Shown: positions 31,870 to 41,060, numbered from the stretch's first letter. The stretch: 64,000 bases of DNA from Hwanghaeella sp965227365 (GCF_965227365.1 NZ_OZ245754.1:1860001-1924000), one strand, 5' to 3'. A program made the numbers and translations. Notes: generated by a model from the letters alone, not told the origin.

Positions 31870-32648
31870 CGGAAACCAAAGAGCGCGAACCGGCCGTTAC
31901 CCAAATCGACCCCGTCGAGGATTTGGCAAGGCGAATGTATTTCGCGTCGCTGCCGATCGGCGGCAAGCGCACTTGGTCGAAACTGTCCGACGCCTCGAAA
32001 CGGCCGTTCCGCCGCATGGCTACAAGCATGCTCGACAATCCGGATAGCTGGATTCGGATGATACCGTTCGGCGACCACGACCCGAAGGTTCGGCAAGTCT
32101 TGGCAGCCATCAAGGCCGAAGCCGCGCAAGGCGAAACCGGATACGACCGAGGAACCCCGGAATTGAGGGCGAAGCAAAACCGCACTCGGAAAACCGATGT
32201 CTTTTGGAACCTCATTCGCGATGAGAAGGGCCGAAGCTCGCTCAACAACCACCAAGCCAACGCCGGTAGGGAAATCCGCGAAATCTTCGAAGTCATTTCC
32301 CGCAAGTTTGAAGCCCCCGCCATCGACCCGGGGAAAGAGCCCGTTGATACCAGCATGGGCGACTACATACCGCCGCTTGCTCAAATGCCGATAGTGCTCG
32401 AAAAGGCCTATCATTGGCGCTATTTGCCTTGGGCGGTAGAGGCCAGAAAACGCACTTACGGGCGCAAGCGAATCACCGCGTACGCGATAACCGTCGATAT
32501 CATCGTTTACAACAAGCCTATTCGACCCCTCGAAAAGCAGTACCGAATTAAGCACAACGGCACGGTTCTCAAGGCGTTGAGGGACTCGCTCACACTCTAT
32601 GCAGAACTAGCCGGATGGATACGGCCGAAAGCCGAAGGGGACAGCTAG
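31866..32648 (+). CDS. hypothetical phage protein at the early-late boundary (candidate late regulator)
   Basis: 260 residues, basic, no recognised family. It contains ARRMYFASLPIGGKRTWSKL near the N-terminus and a C-terminal helix pair (NGTVLKALRDSLTLYAELAGW). It ends immediately before a TTGACA promoter and an early terminator, the place of antiterminator Q in lambdoid phages. The antiterminator idea is inference. Coupled by ATGA to the previous gene. Confidence 0.6.
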   Translation: MTETKEREPAVTQIDPVEDLARRMYFASLPIGGKRTWSKLSDASKRPFRRMATSMLDNPDSWIRMIPFGDHDPKVRQVLAAIKAEAAQGETGYDRGTPELRAKQNRTRKTDVFWNLIRDEKGRSSLNNHQANAGREIREIFEVISRKFEAPAIDPGKEPVDTSMGDYIPPLAQMPIVLEKAYHWRYLPWAVEARKRTYGRKRITAYAITVDIIVYNKPIRPLEKQYRIKHNGTVLKALRDSLTLYAELAGWIRPKAEGDS

Positions 32649-32678
32649 TTGACAAAGGGGACAGTTAAGGCCTATCAA
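32637..32678 (+). promoter_or_regulatory. late promoter with flanking direct repeats
   Basis: TTGACA at 32649-32654 and TATCAA at 32673-32678 (spacer 18). A direct repeat GGGGACAG(C/T)TA at 32637-32647 and 32657-32667, exactly 20 bases apart, brackets the -35 and could bind a regulator on one DNA face. No comparable promoter is seen elsewhere ahead of the late genes. Confidence 0.6.
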
Positions 32679-32700
32679 TTCGCCAAGTTACAAGATTTGC

Positions 32701-32730
32701 ACCCGCCCGGAATTCACCGCGGCGGGTTTT
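32701..32730 (+). terminator. intrinsic terminator just after the late promoter
   Basis: ACCCGCC pairs with GGCGGGT around a 13-base loop, and TTTT follows. Transcripts from the promoter at 32649 would reach it within about 45 bases, before any late gene. Confidence 0.65.
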
Positions 32731-32747
32731 CCATTTCAGGGGCAAGC

Positions 32748-33050
32748 ATGAAGACCGCAGGCAATCGCATTCGGTCAACCGCAGCCCAACGCATCAAGTC
32801 ACCAGCCAAAATCACAAAGGCGCATTACGGTTCGGCCGAGCACAAAGCATGGCGGGCCGATGTCGTGCGACGTGCTCAAGGCCGGTGCGAACGATGCAGT
32901 CGCAAGGCTTCGCGGTTATTCGCCGATCACATTCGCGAAATCGAAGACGGCGGCGACCCGCTCGACCGAGGCAACGGGCAGGCGCTATGCGGGTCGTGCC
33001 ACTCGATCAAGACCGCCGAGGAACGCGCAAGGCGGCATGGCGTCCAGTAG
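32748..33050 (+). CDS. HNH endonuclease
   Basis: 100 residues. Zinc-binding CERC and CGSC pairs frame the HNH core: FADHIREIEDGG with the first His, then DRGNGQALCGSCHSIKT. HNH proteins beside terminase genes nick or cut DNA during packaging of HK97-type phages. ATG 32748 after AGGGGC is used; the frame continues upstream through the promoter to a TTG at 32649, which is rejected. Confidence 0.9.
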   Translation: MKTAGNRIRSTAAQRIKSPAKITKAHYGSAEHKAWRADVVRRAQGRCERCSRKASRLFADHIREIEDGGDPLDRGNGQALCGSCHSIKTAEERARRHGVQ

Positions 33051-33249
33051 CAGGGGCAGAACAGCACCTTCCTGCAGGTCTTTGTTTAGTGAAACAAAAG
33101 GGTTAGCTGCGCCATGCCTTCCGGTTTCCTGCAGGCGTCACGTTAGCAGGGGGGGCGGTCAAAAGTTCACAAGGGGGGAAGGCGAACCACCACGCGCCCC
33201 GCCATGCGTAGAAAATTTTTCTCGCAAAAATTTCGTCGGAGGTCGGATT

Positions 33250-33678
33250 TTGTCGACAAACTCGGATTCTCAATCCCGGGGCCGTCCTGGCTACAAGCCG
33301 ACGGCCGCAAACCGCAACAAGGTTCGGCTCGCCGCGGCGGCCGGAATGTCTCACGACAAGATTGCGAAGGGCCTCGGGATTTGTCGCGACACGCTTTACA
33401 AGCACTTCGCCGAAGACCTCGAAACGGGCGGTGCCGAGAAGATGCTCGAGAACCTTTCCCGCCTCGAGAAAGCGGCGAAGAAGGGGAACGTCGCGGCGAT
33501 GAAACACCTCGACGCGAAGTTTAAGGTCGGCGGGGCTGCCGGCGAGGCGAACCCGGAACCGAAGCCGAAGGCCGAAGGCAAGAAGGGCGAGCAACAGGCG
33601 GCGGCCGAAAGCGCGGCGAGCGGCGATGCTGGCGGCTGGGGCGACGATTTGAACCCGCGAATTCGCGTCGTGAAATAG
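33250..33678 (+). CDS. terminase small subunit
   Basis: 142 residues. Helix-turn-helix KVRLAAAAGMSHDKIAKGLGICRDTLYKHF followed by a helix (MLENLSRLEKAAKKGNVAAM) and a low-complexity acidic/Ala tail; the pattern of small terminase subunits that recognise packaging sites. The start is a TTG with a perfect GGAGGT 6 bases upstream (33238-33243); no ATG or GTG fits. Just before the large subunit. Confidence 0.8.
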   Translation: MSTNSDSQSRGRPGYKPTAANRNKVRLAAAAGMSHDKIAKGLGICRDTLYKHFAEDLETGGAEKMLENLSRLEKAAKKGNVAAMKHLDAKFKVGGAAGEANPEPKPKAEGKKGEQQAAAESAASGDAGGWGDDLNPRIRVVK

Positions 33679-33681
33679 CGC

Positions 33682-35364
33682 ATGTGGGATACGTCTTGCA
33701 CCGATTGGGAAGACCGCATTCTTTCCGGTCGGTCGCTAGTTCCCGACCTTCCGCTTTTCGAAGACGAAGCGGCCCGCGCCGTGCGGGTGTTCAACCGGTT
33801 GAGGATCCCCGACGTACCGGGCACGCCGACGATGGAAGAAGCTGCCGGCGATTGGTTCCGCGACATCGTTCGCGCCTTGTTCGGGTCGCTCGATGCCGAG
33901 AATTTCAATCGGTTCATTCAAGAGTTGTTCCTCTTGGTTCCGAAGAAAAACGCCAAGACGACCGGCGCCGCGGCGGTCATGATGACGGCCGCAATAGTGA
34001 ACAAGCGGCCGGCCGCCTCGGCGAGTTTGATCGCGCCGACGAAAGAGATTGCCGACCTCGCTTTCGGTCAAATGAAAGGCATGATTAAGGCCGATCCGGC
34101 GCTATCGGATTTGTTCCACGTCCAAACGCATACCCGGCAAATCACGCACCGGCTCACGGACGCGACGACGAAGGTTAAGGCGGCGGATACAGACACCGTT
34201 ACCGGGTCGAAAGACACGTTCACGCTTATCGACGAAGTGCACCAATTCGCGGCGAAATCGAAGGCTCGCGAGGTCTTCGTCGAATTGCGCGGCGCTCTTT
34301 CCGCCAGGCCCGACGGGTTCTTGATGCAGATCACGACGCAATCAAAGGCCCCGCCGTCCGGTGTCTTCGCCGACGAATTGCAGGCGGCCCGCGACGTTCG
34401 CGACGGCAAGGTTCAAGCCCCAATGCTGCCGGTGCTCTATGAGTTGCCGAAGCGGCTACAGATTGCGAAGGCCTGGACCGATCCGAAGTATTTCGCGGCG
34501 GTTAACCCGAACCTCGGCCGATCGGTTCGCCCCGACTGGCTCGAGCGCGAACTCGCCAAAGCGAAAGCCACCGGCGACGAACAACTTACCCTTTTCGCTT
34601 CCCAGCATTTGAACGTCGAAATCGGCGTCGGGTTGTCAACGGACGGTTGGGCCGGGGCGAAGGTTTGGGAGCGCGGCAACACCGAGGGGCTTTCCCTCGA
34701 GGCCATCCTCGATCGGTCGGAAGTCGTGACGGTCGGGATTGACGGCGGCGGCCTCGACGACTTGCTCGGCTTCGCGGTCATCGGCCGCGAGCGCGAAACG
34801 AAAAATTGGCTGGCTTGGGGGCATGCGCTCATTGCGCCGGAAGGCCTTAAACAGCGCAAAGAGAACATCGCGAAGTACGAGGATTTCGAGAAAGACGGCG
34901 ACTTAACAATCGTCGACGCGCTGCCGGATGATCTCGAATGGGTGAAGAACACCGCCGAGAAAATCCTCGATAGCGGCCTTCTCTACAAGGTCGGGGTCGA
35001 CCCGGCCGGCATCGGCGGCATTGTCGACGTTCTCGACGACATCGGAATTAACGAGGATTCCGATTTATTGATCGGCGTCGGGCAAGGCATCCGGCTCATG
35101 AATGCATCGAAAACGGTCGAGCGGAAACTCGCCGACCGAACGTTTAAGCATGGAGGTTCTAGGCTGATGGCATGGTGCGCCGGCAACGCGAAGACACGCG
35201 CGACAAGCACGGCCCGAATGATCGAGCGCGCGGCATCGGGTTACGGCAAAATCGATCCTTTGATGGCGATGTTTAACGCCGCGCACCTCATGGGCATGAA
35301 CCCCGCCGCGCCGACCCCGCACGGGACGCTAGCGGATTTCGCCGAGCGGATGGGTGCACGATGA
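33682..35364 (+). CDS. terminase large subunit
   Basis: 560 residues. N-terminal ATPase with a Walker A variant LVPKKNAKTT at 85-94, typical of HK97-type terminases, and Walker B TLIDE at 181-185; C-terminal RNase H-like nuclease with Asp353 (VGIDGGG) and Asp439 (VGVDPAG). It cuts concatemers and drives DNA into the prohead. Coupled by ATGA to the portal gene. Confidence 0.95.
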   Translation: MWDTSCTDWEDRILSGRSLVPDLPLFEDEAARAVRVFNRLRIPDVPGTPTMEEAAGDWFRDIVRALFGSLDAENFNRFIQELFLLVPKKNAKTTGAAAVMMTAAIVNKRPAASASLIAPTKEIADLAFGQMKGMIKADPALSDLFHVQTHTRQITHRLTDATTKVKAADTDTVTGSKDTFTLIDEVHQFAAKSKAREVFVELRGALSARPDGFLMQITTQSKAPPSGVFADELQAARDVRDGKVQAPMLPVLYELPKRLQIAKAWTDPKYFAAVNPNLGRSVRPDWLERELAKAKATGDEQLTLFASQHLNVEIGVGLSTDGWAGAKVWERGNTEGLSLEAILDRSEVVTVGIDGGGLDDLLGFAVIGRERETKNWLAWGHALIAPEGLKQRKENIAKYEDFEKDGDLTIVDALPDDLEWVKNTAEKILDSGLLYKVGVDPAGIGGIVDVLDDIGINEDSDLLIGVGQGIRLMNASKTVERKLADRTFKHGGSRLMAWCAGNAKTRATSTARMIERAASGYGKIDPLMAMFNAAHLMGMNPAAPTPHGTLADFAERMGAR

Positions 35365-36590
35365 ACCTGTTTCGCAAGGCGGCGGCCTATGTCGTGCGCA
35401 AATTGTCGCTCACTGACCCGGCCGGTTGGCAGCCTTCAAGCCAAATCAGCTATTCAGGCGAAACGGTAAACGAGACGAACGTTCTCGGCATTTCATCGGG
35501 TTGGGCATGCGTTAACTTGCTCGCCGGAACCATCGCGTCGCTTCCCCTCGGGGTCTACAAAGAGGACGGCAAAGGCGGAATCGTTCCGCACAAGTCGCAC
35601 CGGTTGCACCGCCTTTTACACTCGAGCCCGAACGCCGACCAGACGGCCTTGGAGTTCTGGGAATTCGTCGCGGCGGCGATCGAGTTGCGCGGCAACGCCT
35701 ATGCACGAAAGGTGATGGTTGGCAGCCAGGTTGCGGCGTTGGAACCGATCCTGGCGCCGGTCACGGTCGACCGGATGGCCTCGGGCAAGCTTCGCTACCG
35801 CTGGACCGAAGACGGCAAAGCGTACGAACTGCCCCAAGAGCAAGTGCTTCATTTTCGGGGCTTCGGCGGCAACGCGCTCGGCGGGCTCTCAACGCTCGCA
35901 ATGGCGCGGAACGTTTTCGGAATTGCGATCGCTGCCGATCGAGCGGCCGGCGGCATGTTCAAGAATGGCATGCGCTCGTCTATCGGTCTTACCTATGACG
36001 AGTTCTTGACGCCGGAACAACGTTCTCAAATCGAGAACGGGATTTCAAAAGACTATGCCGGCGCGATGAATTCCGGAAAGCCTTTCATCAACGAAGGCGG
36101 CGCGAAGATTGAACAACTCTCGTTCAGTCCAGAAGACGCGCAAATGCTGGAATCCCGCGGGTTCTCGGTCGAGGAAGTTTGCCGGTGGTTTGGCGTTCCG
36201 CCGCATATGGTCGGGCATACGACCAATTCGACGAGTTGGGGAAGCGGCCTCGAAGAACAGGTTCTAGGGTTCCTGAAATTCTCGCTTCGCCGCCGGGTTA
36301 AACGCATCGAGCAACGGCTTGCGAAAGACCTTCTCACGCCGACCGATATCGCCGCCGGCGTATCTGTTTCGTTCAACCTCGACGCACTTCTTCGCGGGGA
36401 CAGTAAGACCCGCGCCGAGTTTTACAGTCGCATGCTGCAATCCGGCGTTTTCACCATCAACGAAGTTCGGCGCCTGGAAAGCTTGCCCCCGGTCGACGGT
36501 GGCGACGTGCCGCGCATGCAATCGCAGAACGTACCAATCGACCAAGCCAACGGGATTGGCCACAACGGCGGCCCGGCGCTGACGGAGTAG
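35361..36590 (+). CDS. HK97-family portal protein
   Basis: 409 residues. Family features: SSGWACVNLLAGTIASLPL near residue 45, LLHSSPNADQTALEFWEF, NAYARKV, and FSVEEVCRWFGVPPHMVG followed by the clip/crown helices. Forms the dodecameric DNA gate at one capsid vertex. Starts within the terminase stop. Confidence 0.95.
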   Translation: MNLFRKAAAYVVRKLSLTDPAGWQPSSQISYSGETVNETNVLGISSGWACVNLLAGTIASLPLGVYKEDGKGGIVPHKSHRLHRLLHSSPNADQTALEFWEFVAAAIELRGNAYARKVMVGSQVAALEPILAPVTVDRMASGKLRYRWTEDGKAYELPQEQVLHFRGFGGNALGGLSTLAMARNVFGIAIAADRAAGGMFKNGMRSSIGLTYDEFLTPEQRSQIENGISKDYAGAMNSGKPFINEGGAKIEQLSFSPEDAQMLESRGFSVEEVCRWFGVPPHMVGHTTNSTSWGSGLEEQVLGFLKFSLRRRVKRIEQRLAKDLLTPTDIAAGVSVSFNLDALLRGDSKTRAEFYSRMLQSGVFTINEVRRLESLPPVDGGDVPRMQSQNVPIDQANGIGHNGGPALTE

Positions 36591-36596
36591 GAGAAC

Positions 36597-37271
36597 ATGG
36601 AAACCCAAACCTTCGATTACAGTTTCGAAACCAAGGCTCTTGACGACAAGAGCGGCGAATTCGAGGGCTACGCCTCGACGTTCGGCAACGTCGACCAGGG
36701 CGGGGACGTGGTCGAGGCCGGCGCCTTCATCGAGGGCATAGTTCAAGCCAAGAAAGACGGCCGCAATATTCCCATGCTTTGGCAGCATGACCGGCATGAA
36801 CCTATCGGCGTTTGGTCGGAAATCGTCGAGGATTCGAAGGGCCTCAAGGTCAAAGGCCGGCTCTTGATCGACGACGATCCGCTCGCGCGCCGGGCCTATG
36901 GGCATTTGAAAGCCAAGTCTATTGGCGGAATGTCGATCGGCTACAGGATCCCGGCCGGCGGCATGGAAGAAGACAAGAACCGCCGCGGCGTCTTCCGTTT
37001 GAAGAAGATAGACCTTCGCGAAATCTCGCTTGTAACGATGCCGATGAATACGGCGGCGAAAGTTACGTCGGTCAAATCCATTCTCGAAGCTGGCGGCCTT
37101 CCGTCGCTTCCCGAATTCGAAAAGTTCTTGCGCGAGGCAGGCGGCTTTTCGATTAGCCAGGCCAAAGCCATTGCAGGCAACGGCCTATCCCACCTGTTGG
37201 GCCAGCGTGAGGTTGGCGGCGGTGGTGACGATAGCGAGGCCGCGGCGTTTTTCCGCGCGCTCCGCAGTTAA
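36597..37271 (+). CDS. HK97-family prohead maturation protease
   Basis: 224 residues with the serine protease motifs of the family: MLWQHDRHEPIG (His near 64), KSIGGMSIGYR (Ser113), and DLREISLVTMPMN. It cleaves the capsid scaffold (delta) domain during maturation. GGAGA before the ATG. Order portal-protease-capsid is standard. Confidence 0.94.
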   Translation: METQTFDYSFETKALDDKSGEFEGYASTFGNVDQGGDVVEAGAFIEGIVQAKKDGRNIPMLWQHDRHEPIGVWSEIVEDSKGLKVKGRLLIDDDPLARRAYGHLKAKSIGGMSIGYRIPAGGMEEDKNRRGVFRLKKIDLREISLVTMPMNTAAKVTSVKSILEAGGLPSLPEFEKFLREAGGFSISQAKAIAGNGLSHLLGQREVGGGGDDSEAAAFFRALRS

Positions 37272-37307
37272 TCCCAAACCATCACACTAGGCCTGGAGGG
37301 CCAATAG

Positions 37308-38516
37308 ATGCCTGACGACAAGAAAACCGCGGAAGAACTTGCCGCGGAAGTGAAGAAGGATTTCGAGAAATCCATCGACACCACCAAGGAAATTGCCGAG
37401 GAAGCGCTCGCGACGGCGAAGAAGACCGGCGAAAACACCGACGCGCTCAAGGAAAAGGCCGACGAGGCCTTGCTTAAGATGAACAGCCTTATGGAACAGG
37501 TTGCGACTCTCGAGCAGGAAGTCGCCAAGGGCGCCAAAGATAACGACGACGGAACGCAAAAGTCGCTCGGTCAACAGTTCATCGATGACGAACGGGTGAA
37601 GGAATTTCTTGCGTCGACCGACAAGCGCGGCAAGGCCTCGCTCGAGGTCAAGGCGACCATCACCTCGGCGACCACGGATACCGCCGGCGCGATGGGCGTT
37701 CTTGTCCAAACGCAACGGGTTCCCGGCATCGTCGAATTGCCGCAACGCCGCATGACAGTGCGCGACCTTCTTTCCCCCGGCCAGACGGACAGCAACGCGA
37801 TTGAGTATGTTCGCGAAACTGGCTTTACCAATAACGCGGCGATGGTCGCCGAAGGGGCAGCCAAGCCGGAATCTGACATCAAGGCCGACTTGGTGACGCG
37901 GGCGGTGCGGACCGTCGCGCATACGATGAAGGCCTCGCGGCAGATTCTTGACGATGCTTCGCAGCTTCGCTCCCTGATCGACCAGCGATTGACCTATGGA
38001 CTGGACTACGTCGAGGAAACGCAACTTTTGAGCGGCGACGGAACCGGGCAGAACTTGCACGGCATCATTCCGCAGGCGACGGCGTATTCGGCCCCGATCA
38101 CACTCGCGAGCCCGACCAGTATCGACCAAATGCGCCTGGCAATGCTGCAAGCATTGCTTGCCGAGTATCCTGCAACGGGCCACGTCATGAACCCGATTGA
38201 CTGGGCTTGGGTCGAAACGCTCAAGGATACTACCGGAAGGTATATCATCGGCAACCCGCAGGGGACGACGGCGCCGCGTCTGTGGAACTTGCCGGTCGTG
38301 ACAACTCAGGCAATGGCGGTCGACAAGTTCTTGACTGGTGCGTTCAAACAGGGGGCGCAAGTCTTCGATCGTTGGCTTTCCCGTGTGGAAATTGCCACCG
38401 AGAACCAAGACGACTTTATTAAGAACCTGATTACCGCGTTGTGCGAGGAACGCTTGGTCTTGGCCGTGTACCGGCCGGAAGGGTTCATTTACGGCGACTT
38501 CGGCCGGGTGGCGTAA
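37308..38516 (+). CDS. HK97-family major capsid protein
   Basis: 402 residues. A charged coiled-coil delta domain (first about 100 residues, Lys/Glu-rich) is followed by the capsid fold with GAMGVLVQTQRVPGIVELP, ETQLLSGDGTGQNLHGI, and WNLPVVTTQAM near the end. The delta domain serves as built-in scaffold and is removed by the protease. GGAGG precedes the ATG. A strong terminator follows. Confidence 0.96.
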   Translation: MPDDKKTAEELAAEVKKDFEKSIDTTKEIAEEALATAKKTGENTDALKEKADEALLKMNSLMEQVATLEQEVAKGAKDNDDGTQKSLGQQFIDDERVKEFLASTDKRGKASLEVKATITSATTDTAGAMGVLVQTQRVPGIVELPQRRMTVRDLLSPGQTDSNAIEYVRETGFTNNAAMVAEGAAKPESDIKADLVTRAVRTVAHTMKASRQILDDASQLRSLIDQRLTYGLDYVEETQLLSGDGTGQNLHGIIPQATAYSAPITLASPTSIDQMRLAMLQALLAEYPATGHVMNPIDWAWVETLKDTTGRYIIGNPQGTTAPRLWNLPVVTTQAMAVDKFLTGAFKQGAQVFDRWLSRVEIATENQDDFIKNLITALCEERLVLAVYRPEGFIYGDFGRVA

Positions 38517-38542
38517 CCCACCGGCGACAGGTTGAACTAGAG

Positions 38543-38585
38543 ACAGCAAGGGGCGGCTTCGGCTGCCCCTTGCTGTTTCGTTTCA
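38543..38585 (+). terminator. intrinsic terminator after the capsid gene
   Basis: ACAGCAAGGGGC pairs perfectly with GCCCCTTGCTGT and the stem continues to a C(UUCG)G loop, about 15 bp in all, followed by a T-rich tail (TTCGTTTC). It would lower expression of downstream genes relative to capsid. Confidence 0.85.
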
Positions 38586-38599
38586 AGGAAAAGAATTCG

Positions 38600-38992
38600 A
38601 TGACTGAAAAAACATACTTCGTCGCTCGCCAGATGATTGGCGACAAAGAGTATTTCGCTGGGGATATCCGGAAAATGAAATCCGACGACGCGGCGCATTT
38701 GGTCGAAACCGGGGCTCTTGAGGAATACGACCCCAAAAAGCACGACGCGAAAATCGCGGCGAAAGCGGCGCGCGATGCCGGCAAGGCCGACGACGCCGCG
38801 GACGATGACGCCGACGACAACAAGACCGACGACCAGAACGCCAACGACGACGGCAAGACCGACGACGACAAGGCCGACGGTGGCGCCGGTGAGCCCGACA
38901 AGGCCGAAGGCAACGCCGACGACAACAAGACCGACGACCCGCCGGCAGCGAAGAAGGGGGCGGCGAAGAAGGCCGCCGCGACGAAGGGTTAA
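38600..38992 (+). CDS. phage protein with acidic repeat tail between capsid and connector genes
   Basis: 130 residues. The first 45 residues are compact (FVARQMIGDKEYFAGDIRKM). The rest is a run of Asp/Lys/Ala with repeated DDNKTDD segments, then an AAKKGAAKKAAA end. Possibly a head accessory or decoration protein; no family recognised. AAGGAAAAG before the ATG. Confidence 0.65.
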   Translation: MTEKTYFVARQMIGDKEYFAGDIRKMKSDDAAHLVETGALEEYDPKKHDAKIAAKAARDAGKADDAADDDADDNKTDDQNANDDGKTDDDKADGGAGEPDKAEGNADDNKTDDPPAAKKGAAKKAAATKG

Positions 38993-38998
38993 GCCTCA

Positions 38999-39553
38999 AT
39001 GCTTCGTCTTGTTACCGCCCCGGCCGCCGAGCCGGTGTCTCTCGAGGAAGCCAAAGAATGGCTTTACGTTGAGCATAGCGACGACGACGCGCTTATTTCC
39101 TCGCTGATCCGATCGGCCCGGCAGGAAGTCGAGCGCATGACGCGCCGCAAGCTCATAAGCCAAACCTTGGCGCAAGTGTTGCCGTGCTTCCCATGCGGCG
39201 AAATCATCCTCGAGGCCGCACCGGTCGACGCCGCATCCGTCGTGGTTACCTATCTCGACGCGGACGGGGCGGAACAGACGTTGAACGCGCCGAGGGTGTT
39301 CGAACGCAACGGCGTCACGCGCGTTTGGCCGAACGTTAATGATGGATGGCCGGAAACCCTCGAGGGCGCCGACGCGGTAACGGTCGAATTCACGGCGGGA
39401 TGGTCGGATGTCGCGGCGCTCGAGGCCGACGCCGAGCCGCTTATTCGAGCGGTCAAAACCATAGTTGCGCAGGATTATGACGAGCGCGGCCGGACAGGTA
39501 ACCGCGGCATCGACAATTTGGTTGGCGCCTTCACAATTTCGAGGTTCGTTTGA
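38999..39553 (+). CDS. head-tail connector protein (gp6-like)
   Basis: 184 residues. The start LVTAPAAEPVSLEEAKEWL and then DDDALISSLIRSARQEVERMTRR is the signature of the HK97 gp6-like connector. Ring component that joins portal to tail. The C-terminal half is strand-rich with LIRAVKTIVAQDY. Stop overlaps the next start. Confidence 0.9.
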   Translation: MLRLVTAPAAEPVSLEEAKEWLYVEHSDDDALISSLIRSARQEVERMTRRKLISQTLAQVLPCFPCGEIILEAAPVDAASVVVTYLDADGAEQTLNAPRVFERNGVTRVWPNVNDGWPETLEGADAVTVEFTAGWSDVAALEADAEPLIRAVKTIVAQDYDERGRTGNRGIDNLVGAFTISRFV

Positions 39554-39897
39554 TGGCGCCTCGCGTCGAGGATCCCGGCCAGCTTCGCGAGCCGGTCGAA
39601 ATCCGCAAATGGCAGCAATTCCCCGACATCGGCGACGATGACCTCGACAACGAATATCCGCTCGTTGCGAAGGTCCGCGCGAAGTTCGAAGCCGTCGGCG
39701 GTGTGACCTATCGCGAAGGGGTCCAGGCCGGCGAAATTGTCACGCATCGCGCGACCATCCGTTACCGCGACGACGTGACGAGCGAGAACGTCATCATCCG
39801 CCGTCGGAAGCGCTATCAGGTTCGGCGCGCGGCGGAACTAGACGACAAGCTTATTTGGCTGGTTATCGACCTCGAGGAAATCGGCCCCCATGAGTAA
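39553..39897 (+). CDS. head-tail closure/adaptor protein
   Basis: 114 residues of the SPP1 gp16/HK97-type head closure pattern: N-terminal REPVEIRKWQQFPD, then AKFEAVGGVTYREGVQAG and HRATIRYRDDV. Seals the connector after packaging. Start ATG 39553 overlaps the previous stop; a TTG one codon earlier is possible. Confidence 0.85.
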   Translation: MAPRVEDPGQLREPVEIRKWQQFPDIGDDDLDNEYPLVAKVRAKFEAVGGVTYREGVQAGEIVTHRATIRYRDDVTSENVIIRRRKRYQVRRAAELDDKLIWLVIDLEEIGPHE

Positions 39898-40303
39898 CCC
39901 GACCATCAATGTCACGCTCGGCCGGTGGAAGACTGCCGACTTCGACAAGAAACCCATTCGCAAGGTTGTGCGGCGGTCGGGCCTGGACGTGCAGAAGACC
40001 GCGCGCCGGCTGGTCAACCGCAAGGGCAAGGTTTCGAAGGCTGGCCAGTACCCGGGCCGGCGCACCGGCGAGTTGTTCCGCTCGATCCGTTCGAAGCAGC
40101 GCAACCCGTTCGTTGCCGTTGTGAAGCCTCAGAAAACGGCGGCGATGAAAGATTACTATCCGCTGTTCTTGTTCAAGGGCACGAAGAACCTCGACCCGCG
40201 CGGCGACGTTATGGGGGACGCGCTCGAGGCAGAAACGCCGCAAATCGTGCCGAAGCTTGAACGCGCTTTGGTCGACGCGCTGAAATGGGTTCCGCTGAAA
40301 TGA
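39890..40303 (+). CDS. HK97 gp10-like head-tail/tail component
   Basis: 137 residues, basic. KTARRLVNRKGKVSKAGQYPGRRTGELFRSI matches the gp10-like minor tail family; a FLFKGTKNLDPRGDVM segment follows. Located in the usual place between closure and tail terminator. Overlaps the previous gene by 8 bases. Confidence 0.8.
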   Translation: MSNPTINVTLGRWKTADFDKKPIRKVVRRSGLDVQKTARRLVNRKGKVSKAGQYPGRRTGELFRSIRSKQRNPFVAVVKPQKTAAMKDYYPLFLFKGTKNLDPRGDVMGDALEAETPQIVPKLERALVDALKWVPLK

Positions 40304-40878
40304 TGCTTTCGCCGATCATCGCAGCCATTCGCGAGCGCTGCCCAAGCTTTGCGAACCGGGTCGCCGGCGCTGCCGATTATGACGCGCTCGAGGAAAGCAC
40401 GCGGGTTGTTGTCCCGGCGGCGTTTGTCGTGCCGATGGATGACCAGGCCGACCCGGTCGTAAATGGTTCGAACGATGTTCGGCAGGCGTTGGAAGACAGC
40501 TTTCGCGTCGTGGTGCTCTTGTCGAACACCGCCGACCAACGCGGGCAAGCGTCTTACGACCAAGTGCATTTGATCCGGGCTGAATTGTGGGCGGGGATTC
40601 TCGGCTGGGAACCCGACGAAAACCACAACCCAATTGAGTACCGCGGGAGCGACCTTATTGCGCGAAGCCGAGCCTTCCTGATTTGGGGTTTCGACTTCTC
40701 AGCCGCGACCGAGATCACCGAGGAAGACGCCTATCGAGGAACCGCGCTCGACGCGCTGCCTAACCTCGAAACCGTCGAAATCAACCTAGACGCCGTCGAC
40801 CCGGCCGACGCGAACGTTACCAGCCCCGGCCCGGATGGCCGGAGCGAAGCCGGGGCAACCCTCACCATACCCACATAA
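40300..40878 (+). CDS. phage tail terminator (Gp37-like)
   Basis: 192 residues. The start LSPIIAAIRERCPSFANRVAGAADY and the middle DSFRVVVLLSN resemble the tail terminator family found before Mu-like sheath genes. The C-terminal 40 residues are acidic and low-complexity. ATG 40300 overlaps the previous stop. Confidence 0.78.
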   Translation: MMLSPIIAAIRERCPSFANRVAGAADYDALEESTRVVVPAAFVVPMDDQADPVVNGSNDVRQALEDSFRVVVLLSNTADQRGQASYDQVHLIRAELWAGILGWEPDENHNPIEYRGSDLIARSRAFLIWGFDFSAATEITEEDAYRGTALDALPNLETVEINLDAVDPADANVTSPGPDGRSEAGATLTIPT

Positions 40879-40889
40879 GGGGAATTCGC

Positions 40890-41054
40890 ATGTTCGTTAA
40901 ACCGAAAGAGGGGCTCGCCGTGCGGGATCCTCAAAAGGGCGATTACTTGCCGGCCGAGGGCCGAGAAGTGACGCCTTCGCAATGGTGGTCGCGCCGCTTG
41001 AAGGATGGCGACGTTACCGAAGGCCAACCGCCGAAGCCGAAGAAAGGGGACTAA
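40890..41054 (+). CDS. DUF2635 family small Mu-like tail protein
   Basis: 54 residues: MFVKPKEGLAVRDPQKGDYL, then PAEGREV and WWSRRLKDGDV, the full DUF2635 pattern. The family is found directly before the sheath gene of Mu-like phages (Mu gp38 position). GGGGAA precedes the ATG. Function unknown; probably tail assembly. Confidence 0.88.
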   Translation: MFVKPKEGLAVRDPQKGDYLPAEGREVTPSQWWSRRLKDGDVTEGQPPKPKKGD

Positions 41055-41060
41055 CCGCAA

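Noticed and set aside
37287..38549. 420-codon minus-strand frame
   Set aside because: Mirror of the major capsid protein gene; no recognisable domain and no ribosome site.
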